DNA from: Pyronema omphalodes
Lineage: Eukaryota; Ascomycota; Pezizomycetes; Pezizales; Pyronemataceae
Assembly: GCA_024516155.1 (NCBI GenBank)
Contig: JAJJXM010000102.1
Location: 1 to 64,000 of the forward strand
Reading direction: 5' to 3'
Length of the DNA stretch: 64,000 nt
Of this stretch, positions 39,971 to 52,198 are shown one piece after another; within the stretch, counting starts at the first letter, position 1; every line of letters starts with the position of its first letter. The position numbers and the translations under genes were made by a program. The notes under the pieces are model-generated. The model was not told the origin of the DNA. It was given only the letters and a program-made list of their open reading frames with translations, and made no database searches.

Positions 39971-42900
39971 TAGATGAGAGGTGAGCTGCGAGCTGCGGAG
40001 TATGGGCTTCCTAGAAGAAGAAGTCGGCACGGTATGCCCAGTCAGCTTCCCCAACGGGCAGTGAATAGAAGTGTCTTGATAGTATATAGACGATACATCA
40101 ACAACAATAATAACAACAAACATCTAGAACTGGAGCTGGTGGTAAACACAGAGTTAAAGTAAAGTTAAACAGGAAGGATGTTTTAGGCGTCAAGGGTTAC
40201 AGCATGAAGATGGTATGAGGTATGCTATGGTAATTGGTTTTGTATGTAGATAGGTTATTTATTCTTACTTAATTCAGTTTATTCGGTTTATTTTAATGGG
40301 CGCTGTAGTTTTTGTGTTTGTTTGGGGAGCTTTTGGTTGGAAATCTTTTGGGGCTCGCCGGTAGGTTGGTTTGTAATGTTATAGTACCAGTAACTGTAGT
40401 TAAATTCATTTATATGAAGAAGAATTATAACGACGTAAGATATTTTTGTTTTTTCAAAATATATATACCACCTCCTACCACTCACCTCCTACAATCTCCA
40501 ACCTTTAACCTCCATCCTACATCCTACATCCTTCAATATATGGCGCAATACACTAAGAACCAACTCTACGGTTCTCCGTTCTTAGTTCCTCATCCATGGT
40601 TCATGGTTCAGGACATGATTCAGAAACCCAGACGAGGAGGCTTGAGCGTTCATTGAATTGTTTAAGCGTGGGGTTATTTACGCCAAGACGTATGCCAAGA
40701 CGTATGCCAAGCCTAGTACAAGACCATGACAACCCGGAAAGCATCATATATATATACAGCATTAAGAATTTGAGCAAACACTACTGTTAGCTTGGCACTT
40801 GGCACGAGTAATGAGCACATGGATCGTAGACTAAGCTAAGAAGGGTTAACAATGAACTAGGATTAAAATCACCGAATTTACCGGATTTACCGGACTGGAC
40901 CGGGTCGGTGGGTTTGGTGGGATTGATTTGGGATTGCTTGATTATGGTGTCTGTGCTGGGCTTGGTAGGGGTATGGGTATGGAAGGAGGGAGAGGGGGGG
41001 GGGGGGGGGTGGAGGGGATGATGGAGTGCTGAGGATGTGATGAGATGTGAGAGTAGGATTTTAGTATTTTAGGATTTGGATTTGGATTTGGATTTCGCTG
41101 CTGGAGTTAATGGGGATAGGTGGAGGCTACATATAAACACGAACACCCACGAACATCCACGAAAAATACATTTAGATACACATCCCAAGCAAAACATCCA
41201 TAACCCAAATGTGTGAGGTATATAAGATACAGATAGGCAATAGATATGATAGCTTATAGTCCATAAAGAGATTCTCTTCTGCGATCTTTGTTTATGCTTT
41301 ATGTAGGGTTGGTTGGTTGGTTGATTTATTTCGAGGGTGCAGTGGTGGTATTAGTTACTTGGCTGCTTGGTTTCTTTCAGAATATTAAGTCCTTGCACCC
41401 TGCAGAATCGGGCTATTTATAGAACCTGAAGTTAAAGTTGGGATTTGTTTTTTCTTTTCACCATCCCTAATGAATGGTTTCGTTTGTCATGGTAACACTC
41501 TGACTGTTTGGCGAGAGCTTTTATAGTTTCAAATTCTCAATCTCGAGACAATGACATAGAAACATTGGCTAGGTCATGTAGATATGTAGCTAAGTAAGAG
41601 TCAGGACCTTTAATTCTTTCGTTCATTCATTCTTTCCTTCTTCCTTTCTCAAACCCAATCCAATCTAATTCAATTCAATCCAGTCCAATCTAATTCAATC
41701 CGGTGTATATGTATACTTCGGTACTTGTCTTCGTTTTCGAAACTAAAATTTCCCAATTTTCCAATCTCCCGATTTCCAATTGCGTAAAAGAAGGCAAAGA
41801 AAAAGGAAAAACAGCGATTTCAATTCCGCCGAAAAAAAAAGAAATTTCGATTTAGATTTTGACTGATGGAAAATTAAAGATGGAAGATTGCAGATTGAAA
41901 ATTGAAGATTGAAATTTTTATTTCCCTAGTATGATGTATGTACTCGCGCTTATAGACTGAGACGGATGGGGGATGGGATTAGGATAAGGCGGGTTTGTGT
42001 GCATATGATATGGATAGATTGGATAGGAATAGAAAAAAATAAAGTTTGTTTTCTTTTGAAATATTATACATAGGATTTTTTTATGTTTTCTTTGTTTTGC
42101 TTTTTGCTTTTTGCTTTTTGCTTTTTGTTTCTGTTTCTGTTTCTGTTTTTTTGTTTTTGTTTGTTTTGTTTCTTCTTTTGCTCTTGGAATAGGGTTCCTT
42201 GAAGCATCGAGGCTGTCTTTTTATTACTGTTATTTATGTGTTCGATACGAGAAATTCTTGATTAAGAATCTTATAGATAACCCCGTGATATGATATGATG
42301 TCCCCGTTGCCTCAACCTAAGCCTTATTTTTATTCTTATTCTTGTCCTTATTCATACGCATATTAATTTGTTTGTTCGTTCGTTTGCTTCCCTTTTCTGT
42401 CTTTTCTTTCTCTTGTCTTCTTTCTACCCTCAGCTCATCCTAACTCACCCCATCTCACCCCATCTCACCCCATCTCAATTCATCTCACAGTGCCAGGAAA
42501 AGAATAAGATATATATACACCTACTCCATAGTCCCATGCCAACCTCCTTACAAGGCGTTATAGATACATACATTCCCAGTTCAACCACATACCTGCCCAA
42601 CTACATACATTCCAAGTTCAACTATATACCTGCCCGACTACATACCTACCACCTACCTAATGCATACCTTCTCATAATTCATGATCTGTATTTCTCATCC
42701 AATCCGGGTGACTGATATGGTATTGATACCGGTGTTTACTCCGGGCTTCGTATTCTGTATGCTATCTATATAGTATTTCCTTGAGCTTGTGATATCTAAG
42801 GACCTGGTTACTCAAGCACCCAAGCACCCTGAAGAAAGAAAGAAAGCAAAATACCTCTGTCTATATCTATCTATATACATTAGAACAGAGAACAGAGAAA

Positions 42901-43186
42901 GAAATACATATGTCGAAATGTTTTAGTTTAGTTATGGTTATGGCATATAGGTTCGTATCGAAGACTGTATTTAGATTAGTTTTGTTTTGTTCGGTTGGGG
43001 TTGATTTTGTTTGACTGGATTTTGTTTTGTTTTTGGGCTGGCGGTGGTTGAGATTGGCTGTGGTTGCAAGCGGATACATAGCATACGATACATAGGATAC
43101 ATATCCGGGTATGGCCCTATGTATGACTATCCTATGTATGAAATATCCTATCTATTCATATCCTATACATACCACCCATCCATCCA

Positions 43187-43577
43187 CCCCCCCCCCCCCC
43201 CCCCCCATAGCGACAACATACATCACCAACACAAGATATCTATGGTAACCATGTAACCTATGTAATCCAAAGTGGGGGCGCCGAAAGTATCGCGGGTAGC
43301 GAGGGTATCGATCGCCCGCATATCGAGATACAGATATGATGCTGCAAGTAACCTATTACCGATAGGCCAATGGGGGACGGTATGGTGCCATACATAGATG
43401 CCAGCTCCTACCCCCCCCCCCCCCCCCCGCCTCCCACTCGCTTCGCAAACTCACAGCATCACAGCATCACAGCATCATAAACTCAGTCAGTCAGGAACGG
43501 ATTTTTATTTGGGCTGAGGATATTGGGGGCGATATATAGTGGCATGGATGGCGCGCGGGGGGGGGGGGGGGGGGGGG
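43187..43577. repeat. Three long G/C homopolymer tracts
   Basis: C20 (43187-43206), C18 (43411-43428) and G21 (43557-43577) lie within 400 bp, immediately left of the TTTTTGG array. Further tracts occur at 40994-41009 (G16), 45695-45714 (C20) and 48321-48336 (C16). Run lengths in assemblies of such tracts are often inexact. Confidence 0.9.
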
Positions 43578-43651
43578 CGGGATATTTCCATGTTGTGACT
43601 ACGATTGAGGCTGGAGAGGGGGAAAGGTCCGGATGGGTAATTGGTTATGAT

Positions 43652-43866
43652 GTTTTTGGTTTTTGGTTTTTGGTTTTTGGTTTTTGGTTTTTGGTTTTGG
43701 TTTTTGGTTTTTGGTTTTGGTTTTTGGTTTTTGGTTTTTGGTTTTTGGTTTTTGGTTTTTGGTTTTTGGTTTTTGGTTTTTGGTTTTTGGTTTTTGGTTT
43801 TTGGTTTTTGGTTTTTGGTTTTTGGTTTTTGGTTTTTGGTTTTTGGTTTTTGGTTTTTGGTTTTTG
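43652..43866. repeat. TTTTTGG tandem array (about 30 units)
   Basis: Roughly 215 bp of the 7-bp unit TTTTTGG, with two shortened TTTTGG variants near the left end. Because 7 is not a multiple of 3, every frame reads through all registers of the same 7-residue repeat (FWFLVFG on the plus strand, KPKTKNQ on the minus strand). That creates long spurious ORFs on both strands. Confidence 0.97.
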
Positions 43867-46228
43867 CATGTTGAGGAGTATTGAGGTGCAGATAATGAAG
43901 CTTGAAGCTGCCCCCCCCCTCCCCCTCGTTCGGTTATTGATGATGGATGGTTCATATCGATAACTGTGTCCCCCTCCCCTCGCCTCACACCCCCCCTCTC
44001 ACCCCCCCTCACCTCCCCCGGCACAGCCCAGCGCGCTTGAAAGTTAATTCCCGTCTCGTCTATGTCCCCATGGATACCCAAGATATACGGGATACCCAGG
44101 ACACCCAAGATACTTACCATCGATAACCGCCCAGACCCAGGGGGTGCTGACATGACATCTCGTTTGTTTATCCAGGGGTGGTTGTGATGAAAACAAAACA
44201 TGAAGAACCGAACCATAGAAACTGCACGGTGGCGAATCTCATCCCGCGATTACGGGCCGTGATTCGTTGTGAGAGATACTCGAGACTAGTAACCGCACGT
44301 ACCTATAGGTCTTGTAGAAGATTTCCTTTTTTTTTTTGATTTTTAAATTTTAGAAGCATCACCCCCCACACACACACCTTCATCATTGGTGGTACGACAT
44401 ATCATACATAAAAAAAGATGACTTTTATCTGCCTTATTTGATAAAACTGTCGTGAATCTGCGTGCCTTGATCTAAGGTACAGATGAGACGGATCTCTGCG
44501 CGTGCATGCATGCATCAATGGGCTGTATGTAGTACAGATGTAGCTCTGTCTCTGAAACCAGCTGGCTGAGTCGGAGCCCCCCCGGGCTTTCGGGAGGAAT
44601 CCCCCTTTCGCTTAGTCCGGCCTTTTCATTGTTGGAAGCGAAAGGAGCGGCCCTTGATGCTCCCTGAACTCGGGGACTGGCCGCCCTCCCTCCCACTCTG
44701 TGTAGGAAACTAGAGATGTAGACTAACGGCCGTTGAATTAGACTTTCGTTGGAGGAATTTGGCGAGGAATTGGAGTTTTGACGGCTTGAAATGGGTTTCG
44801 ACGGCTTGACTAGATTCGATGTCTTGACTGCATTTACGGCTTGACTGCATTTCGACAATCTTCATCATCCGGCATAGGATGCTCGCATCATGCCCCCCCT
44901 CCAGCGGCCCTTTTGCCTCCCCGCCGCCCTTCCAAAGCCGGAATAGTATGCCTCCCACTTTTGATTATCCTCGTCGGCGTGGGATGATGCTTGGTGGGGT
45001 GTGCTGTGAGTATGCGGTGTGTGTGTGTGTGTGCGGTGTGGGTGAGATGAGGACGAAACTTTCTCCGGTTGTGTGCAGCCAACGACGATGCAGCAGACGA
45101 AGACGAGGCAAGTACCGTTGGAAAAGCACTGACGTTGAGGAGATTTGAAAAGTAAAAAAAAAAAAAAAAAATGTGATTTTAAGCAGAAATCCTAAATAAA
45201 ACCAATCAATAAACGTGTGTGATCGGGGAAAACTAGGGGCTGGCCGAGAACGAGGCTGTCTCTCTGTCTGTCTGTCTGTCTGTCTGTCTATCCACAGGGA
45301 AACGAGAGAGAAGTCACTTACCTTTGGAATTACTCTCGCTCCAGTCCAGTCAGCACTGTTCAACTCTATCAAAGAGCACTGTCAACACTATCTGGCCCTG
45401 TGAACTCTATCCAGTCCAGCACTGTTCACTCGCTCCCATTTCGCTTCAGCTTTCGCCTGACAGTGTCCCGCCGTCCCCAACCTTCAAGCACACCCTGTAT
45501 CGATACGCGGAGGGACGCAGAATAATAATTGCAGTACGACGACATCATAATATCAGCAATCCAGAAGCAGCAGTAGCAGCAGCATCAGCAATCAGCAATC
45601 AGCATAATTTCGAGAAAAAAAAAAATTCCAAGAATTATAATGCGCATCTGACAAAGTTCTCCTTATACCACCGAATATTAGTTAAACACCACTGCCCCCC
45701 CCCCCCCCCCCCCCAAAATCCGCCGGAGTCGAATGATACACACCGGTCCGTCCAACAAAGCCCCAAAAATCACAATTCACCAACCGCTGTCAGTGGATCC
45801 AGCAGCTGGCGGTTAGATACGAGAGCGCCAAAGAAGTACGCAGTCGAACCAGCAGAGAGAGTAACGGATCAAGTAGCAGCGCAACAGCAGCAGCAACAGA
45901 GACCAACAGTCAATTCAGCATACATTCACAGATTCACAGATTCACAGATTCACTCATTCTCAAATTCACAGAGTCACAGATTCATTCATTCACAATTATA
46001 CAAATCTCTCTACGACACTTTCCTCATCATCGTCTTGCCAACACCTCCTGCAACCCTCCCTGCGTCGCTGGCTGGCCGTGAGCAAAAGAGCAGAGAATCC
46101 ACTCGTCGAGGCTCAAGTAACCTACAACCGACAATTCCACTATCCATAACAACAACAACACACCCCCGACCAAAACCTAAACGCTCAAACGATCAAGCAT
46201 ATCCCACCACCCCGCCAAACACGAGGCC

Positions 46229-48076
46229 ATGGTCCACCTTGGTGAGCGCCACCATGGCTCAACAACCAAGAGCTTTCGCGCTTCGATCGACGGCTATGCA
46301 GCTGCTCTGTCCCCGCGAAAACGCTCATCACTTACTCTCGTTCCACTGTCCCACGAAAAGACCCTCGAACCGCAGCCAGATATAGACGAAACCCCTAGTA
46401 TTTCCAGCTCGAAAAACAGCAGCAACGCCAGCAAACACTCAAACATCATGTCCTTTTTCTCCTTTTCGAAATTCACTGGCAAGAACAAGTCGAAGCTTAG
46501 CATCAACATAGAAGAACCAAAGCAACCACCACCGAAATCTGCTGTAACTTCCCCAGTAACTACGAATAGCAAACAGGGCAATCTTTCAGTTCCAGTCCTC
46601 GACCAACCTCTCCCCTCACCGAATGTCTACAAATCCCTCGAACAGTACCCATTATGCGTGGCTTACGTTCAAGCAATAAAGCACTCACTACTACCCGCCT
46701 GCACAATCTCCTCCGAAAAAATCCTCCGCCAAGAGCAAGCAGCAAAAACACAATCACGACGAGGACGTGCGCTGAATCGTCATGCACCAACAAAGTCTAC
46801 TGATCTGGACTGGACAAAGAAGCTATTCGTTTTGGTTCCCGGCTTACTACTGCAGTATTCCGGAGAGGGCACGGATGATCGACTACCCGAGAAGATTTTG
46901 GAGCTTACCGCTTCATCACTTGCTTTTGCCTCTGACGCAATTCCTGGTCGTCCATGGGTGTTACAGGTTTACCGAAGCGCAGGTGTAGATGGCGGCCATT
47001 TGCCTGATCGAAAAAACGCCTTTGTAGCTAAAGTGACCTTCAAAGGCGCCATGAAGTACTCTGCATCCGCCATGCTACTAGTCTTTGAGTCAGCCGAAGA
47101 TATGGAGATGTGGATGGCGATCCTACGATCGGAAGCTGTTCGTTTAGGAGGAGGGATTAAACGAAGTACGTCACCGAAAGTAGGAGACCTTCGCCCAGAA
47201 ACCGCAAATACAGAGACAGTTCGAAGCGACACGGGCGAAGCCCCGGAACACGAATGGATGGACTTTGCGCAGGATATTCAAGATATTCAGGAAATTCAGG
47301 AAATCCAAGGTTTACATAATCTGCAAAACCTCCAAGACTTAGAAGGCTATACCACAGATCGAGAATATAACCCACGACGCGGTACTATCAACCGTGATGA
47401 CTGGTCTTCGGATGACTATAACAGCAAGCGCGCCTCAACTTACACCTCAACTGACGGTGACCGCAGCGTCATCTCCACCGACCAACTAGTCCTCGACGCT
47501 CTTCGTGATCGCGACTACAACCGTAACCTGCGCTCTCCTGATACCTCCCCCGAGCGGACCCCCGCAGCAAGTTATAAACGTCGTTCCCTCCAAGACCAGC
47601 AAGTCCGCAATTCTGTGGATGCTTTGAGCGACTTTCCGCCTGTTGCCGGTGGCGTATCAAGGTCCCCAAGACCATCTCCTACCCACCGTATTTCCTACCC
47701 AGGCCCAGCTCATGGATCCCCTTCTACAAGTGAACTTTCTACTCCGCGACAAAGACCGCGGCCTGTTAGTTATCAGACTATACCGGCGCATACGGTGGAT
47801 TATTATGGCAATCATCTAGCAGTACCGGACAATAGGATTAATAGAAGGAGTTATGGAAGTGCAATTTCTGTGGATATTGATGAGAGTGCACCCCCGGGAA
47901 GTCCACCTAGTATGCCGCTTCCTAAGGTACCCAGTCCGATGGTGGATGGATTGTCTCAAAGTTTACCGAGAGGAAGCGGGAATTGGGCGGCAATGGAAAA
48001 GAGGGCGAAGAGAAGGAGTAGGCAGAAGAAGGAAATGGGATTGGGGATTGTGATGGGTGTTGAACAGGAGCAGTGA
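46229..48076 (+). CDS. Fungal PH-domain protein
   Basis: A 615-aa cytosolic protein with one pleckstrin-homology domain (about residues 193-305: LDWTKKLFVLVPGLLLQYSG through LVFESAEDMEMWMAILRSE, with the conserved C-terminal Trp). It presumably binds phosphoinositides or a protein partner at membranes. A short conserved block (YPLCVAYVQAIKHSLLPAC, about 145-163) precedes the domain, as in other Pezizomycotina homologues. The flanks are Ser/Pro/Arg-rich and disordered, with an unusual IQ/LQ-rich stretch (IQDIQEIQEIQGL, about 347-360) and a basic C-terminus. It is intronless. The ATG at 46229 sits in ccATGG context; the next ATGs are at 46254 (other frame) and MSFF in frame at about 46449. Function otherwise unknown. 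Confidence 0.85.
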   Translation: MVHLGERHHGSTTKSFRASIDGYAAALSPRKRSSLTLVPLSHEKTLEPQPDIDETPSISSSKNSSNASKHSNIMSFFSFSKFTGKNKSKLSINIEEPKQPPPKSAVTSPVTTNSKQGNLSVPVLDQPLPSPNVYKSLEQYPLCVAYVQAIKHSLLPACTISSEKILRQEQAAKTQSRRGRALNRHAPTKSTDLDWTKKLFVLVPGLLLQYSGEGTDDRLPEKILELTASSLAFASDAIPGRPWVLQVYRSAGVDGGHLPDRKNAFVAKVTFKGAMKYSASAMLLVFESAEDMEMWMAILRSEAVRLGGGIKRSTSPKVGDLRPETANTETVRSDTGEAPEHEWMDFAQDIQDIQEIQEIQGLHNLQNLQDLEGYTTDREYNPRRGTINRDDWSSDDYNSKRASTYTSTDGDRSVISTDQLVLDALRDRDYNRNLRSPDTSPERTPAASYKRRSLQDQQVRNSVDALSDFPPVAGGVSRSPRPSPTHRISYPGPAHGSPSTSELSTPRQRPRPVSYQTIPAHTVDYYGNHLAVPDNRINRRSYGSAISVDIDESAPPGSPPSMPLPKVPSPMVDGLSQSLPRGSGNWAAMEKRAKRRSRQKKEMGLGIVMGVEQEQ

Positions 48077-48654
48077 GTGGGTGTGAGGAGCGGGGGTATA
48101 TGGGAGCGAGCAAGCAGTAAGGGGAGAGGGGAATAAAGAAGGTGTGGTGACTTCACGGATGTAGTAGATGAAGAGCGGTTTTAAGGTTTTACTTTGTTGG
48201 CTCGGGGAAATCGGAGTTTAATGCGTTCATGATTTTTTTTGTTTCCGGAACATTTTTCCTTTTTTTTTCTCATTTATTTTGGATACCAACAAACCTCCTT
48301 TTTGTCTTCTGGGCAAATAACCCCCCCCCCCCCCCCATTTCCTTTTTCTTGTTTAGGATTTTATATAACTATTTTTTATGGCGATGTTTTATTTGGCTTT
48401 TACTTGGATTCAGGAGATATGTTATGTATTAACTTTAACCCATTTTTTTTTGTTTTCTGGGTAATTACTGTTATTTCTTTTTCTTTTTTTCCTTCTTTCT
48501 TTTATTTTGTATTTCCATTTCTTTTATCTTTTTTTTTCTTCTTTATTTCATGGAGTGGCTATTATCTTTTATTTTTTTTATCTTTCATGCGTTGATGAGT
48601 TTTTTATTTATCATTATTTTTAGACCTTTGATATTTGATATTTGAGATTTGATG

Positions 48655-48760
48655 TTCTGGAGGATTTGGGGGACTTGGGGGATTTGGAGGATTTGAGGGA
48701 TTTGGAGGATTTGGGGGATTTATTTGATTGGAGGATTAGTTACTTTGAGGATTGTGATTT
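48655..48760. repeat. Degenerate GGA(T/G)TTGGGG minisatellite
   Basis: Successive ggaggatttgg/gggacttgg/gggatttgg words of about 9-12 bp. On the plus strand they read as a (DLGDLEDL)n peptide, which is a by-product of the repeat rather than a gene. Confidence 0.75.
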
Positions 48761-49415
48761 GGGATGTAGGATTGTATTAGGATTGTATCGGGATGTAGGA
48801 TTGGATGTATATAGACAGACGGAGAAATAAGCAGACAGAGATTAAAACAAACAAATAAGCATACAAACAAAATACAACTCAACACAGAGATAATACAAAC
48901 AAACGATTAGAAACACAAAGAAAATGCTCCAGTATCTTTCACTACATACCATCCCCGCAGTTCAAAATAAGGGAAAGTTTTTATCAATCAGTCTATTGAT
49001 GCATTTTTAATCTTGGATTTTTGTAGTTAGTTTAAAAAGAAGAAAAAAATGGGTTGTTTATAAGAGGATATATAATGGATACTATCTACAATCAGACTAT
49101 AATACCAGTAAAAAGAAAGACAAAAACAGTTTAAATAAAGATATTTGGGTTTTTGGTAGTTTTATATTTTTGGGTTTAATGATAATATGATAATGTAATA
49201 ATTGTTGAATAAGGTGAGGTTAAGATGGGATTATCTCTTTTGTAAGAAAAAAGGGTATTTGGTGGGTGGATATTTCCTTTTATTTTCTTTCTTTACCTCT
49301 AAGTGTTTAAGCATGGTGAATGATGATGATACTGGTAGTAACGCTCAAATTACTTCAATTACTGCAATTCTACGCATAAACCAGCCCATAACCCCCCCCT
49401 TGCATCCTCAATCCA

Positions 49416-49463
49416 CCAATCCGCCAATCCACCAATCCACCAATCCACCAATCCACCAATCCT
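49416..49463. repeat. caatccac octamer array
   Basis: About six copies of caatccac in tandem, one with a substitution (caatccgc). Confidence 0.85.
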
Positions 49464-52198
49464 CGATTTATAATGAACAAAAAGTTATTTCAAATCATCA
49501 ATCCTCTCTCTGTATTACATAACTCAGTATATCCAACATCAAACAAATACAGTAATGAAACAATAAACCTTATGTTTAACTTCCGTCTGTATGTAATGTA
49601 GGATTCGTTGTATGTACTGTATTGTATTGTACTGTATTGCACTTTATTGTACGGCTGTAAGTTGCTGTATGATGCTGGACTATGGTGGGTGCAAACGAAT
49701 GGGCGTGGGAAAGGCGGCATGGATGAGGTTGGAGGGGGGGGGGGAGGGCAAGGCGGGAAGGGAAGGGATGAAGGATAAGGATAAGGATAAGATCCCAGCT
49801 ATACATTACAGCTTCGGGCTCCATATTACGGTGGTATTGGATCACCCTACCGGGAATTCAATATACCGCAAATAGCTTCTTTTTTTCTTTTTTCTTTTTT
49901 CTCGGAAGCTTATGATTCAAATTTATCGTAATTAAGCGAAATTGAAGGGAGGAGAAATACTATATGATATGACATGTACTACATATGTTTTTGGGCCTCG
50001 GAGTCGGATTAAAGTTTTCCTCCCGTGTTTGCTTGACGTTTCTGGGGTTGGAAAAAAAGAGATGTTGTGTGGTACGGTATAGGTTTGGTGTTTTGGAGAA
50101 TCTTAGCTGGGAATGATGTAGGTATGTAGGTATGTAAGTCATGCTGCACCCACGATATAAGCGCGCGATGCTTTGCATTTGTCGTGCATATATACTGATG
50201 ACCTTTTCTTTTTCTTTTCCTTTCTTTTCTTTTCTCTCTCGTTTTTTTTTTCTCCGAGCGGTTCGAGGATGCGGATTATTTTTCCCAGGTATCAAGATAT
50301 GGATGTAACTGAAAATTCAGGGTGGCTGGCCGTTGGGGATGCGGATTTACCGATAGATGACGTCGGATCTTCGTATGTAGGAGTTATACATAGGCGCCTG
50401 ATGGAGATTTCCGTTGATATTATGGCCTTACGGTACAGGGTGCACTATCGATTACTGCATAGATACAAGTAAGCCTCGATGAGGCTGGATCCGACTGGTC
50501 CGGCCGGGCTGGAAGAAATCTTTTTTTGCCGGAAGCATATCATATGGTCACCTACTCGCCGGTGCACTATGAATTCTTGAGATGAATACGTATCCTTTTT
50601 GAAAATCTTTTTGGGGCTGCCCTGTGGCTAAACGTCATTGGTGGAGTACATATGATAAGTATAATGTACAGGTACTTACAATTATCCTACACTTTTGTGT
50701 GAGTTTAATGAGTTTCTCGTGTGCGCATTAGTTAAGGAGTCTTACATATGCATATGCCGAGGATTATTTGCATCAAAATGAGCTGGTGTAACATATGTAA
50801 ATGTACTTGTAAGGCGTATGCCCATCGATAGCTGAGATAAGAAGTGCGAGTGCACCTGTGCATGCACATTAGATTGGTGACGGACGGACCATGTATGGTA
50901 TGCCACCATAATCGTAGGTCGAGGGCTTAGGTTTGGTTGTGTTTAGCTGCAGAAATAGTTGACGCGTTACGCAATTAGTAGCACGCATGTAAGCAGTGAA
51001 GTTGATATCGAGGCTAGAAAAAAGCAGATTAGCGATTCATTGTAAGCTTGAGAATGGATAGTGATCGTGAAAGAGAACTATAAACTCAGAATTGATATGT
51101 AAACTCATGGCTTTCCACAAGCCCCGAGTTTAACGTTATGAACTTCCAAAATATCGCTACTCCTTATATTTCATGGATTACTTTAACATCTACAACCGGA
51201 ATCCTGTACTCAATCCCCTCCATCCGCTCTCACACTAGTATCATGAGGACAGCAACCACGCAGAGTTGTCTATGGCCATATGCCCGGGAAGATAAAACGA
51301 CATTAACCCACACCATTCGCAGATAATTCCAACATTCATCAAGCTCTATTCAGTCAACTATCACTGATAGTACTGTCCGTACAACCGGTGTGAAGACCCG
51401 TGCCCAATCTCTTCCGGCCGTTCTTGTACCAACATCACAAGGGCAGCAATCCACCACGGTTTGCTCCCAACAGTCTCAGAAACAGCACTATGGATTACCC
51501 TTTTTTCGCCTTACGAGATCTTACAAACAATGTAGATTGGATATGCTAACTTTCGGTAATCAAAGATTGATCAGTATAGACTATCAGCCTTATATATCAA
51601 CAGATGTTGTTTTGGGGCGAATCACAAATGGCGTCGAAATCTCCCACCAAATTTTGTTTCAGGGCAAAAGGGCACATATTTGTTTCATCACTACAAGATC
51701 CTTAACAGTGAAGGCACGGAACTAAAGAAAGAAAACTACATCAATATATGTTTCCGAAGAAGTGGCAGTGGAGATTGAGGTCTGTGATGGGTTGAGCTTA
51801 TCGTGTCTTCGACGAATGCCGAGTGATACTGCAGGACCGAGCCCTGACGCGCGACGTCATACACGGCAACTCACGTGATTACGCGAAGCTCCTCAGGAGC
51901 TCGGGTTAGCTTTAGCTTCGGCCAGCTCTGGAACAACACACGGATATGCAATGATTGGTTGACAAGTATCGGGTGAGCTGTAGTTGGAACTCCTATCGGC
52001 ATACTAAGGCCGAATATGGCAATTGCAACGATCAAGAGCTCTGTGTGCTTTGTGATATAATGCCCGTACGACCCGTTGTATCCTCCCATACAGCTGTACT
52101 TCCACCCAGCCGTCGTCTAACACCGCGGATATCCTCCATCCTCCATATCATTAATTCCTTCGACTCAGTACTCAGAATTCATCACGAAATACTCACCT

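Larger units (their letters stand above)
39971..46228. other. Gene-free, simple-sequence-rich region
   Basis: About 6.2 kb with no supported gene. It holds poly-G/poly-C tracts (40994-41009, 43187-43206, 43411-43428, 43557-43577, 45695-45714), the TTTTTGG array, an A tract (45153-45171), a CTGT run (about 45257-45287), pyrimidine-rich patches, and agcagc/ttcacag repeats (about 45560-45980). The last 900 bp before 46229 are stop-poor in one frame but low-complexity. They probably form the promoter and 5' leader of the PH-domain gene. Confidence 0.7.
48077..52198. other. Intergenic region, AT-rich with simple repeats
   Basis: No supported gene. Contents are poly-T-rich DNA (48220-48600), a C16 tract (48321-48336), degenerate ggaggatttggg repeats (about 48640-48760), caatccac octamer repeats (about 49416-49463), tactgtattgt repeats (about 49605-49655), and a G11 tract near 49734. 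ORFs at 51138-51326 and 51390-51725 have no recognisable domain. Confidence 0.65.

Noticed and set aside
43599..44216. 205-codon (minus) and 146-codon (plus) frames over the TTTTTGG array
   Set aside because: Stop-free only because of the 7-bp repeat; no gene signal outside it.
45324..46385. 353-codon frame upstream of and overlapping the PH-domain gene
   Set aside because: It lacks an ATG at the stated start, is made of ttcacag/agcagc repeats, and overlaps the conserved gene in another frame; likely leader DNA.
51138..51725. Two consecutive frames as a possible gene upstream of the DUF3632 gene
   Set aside because: No domain, no convincing splice sites, ordinary codon pattern not evident.
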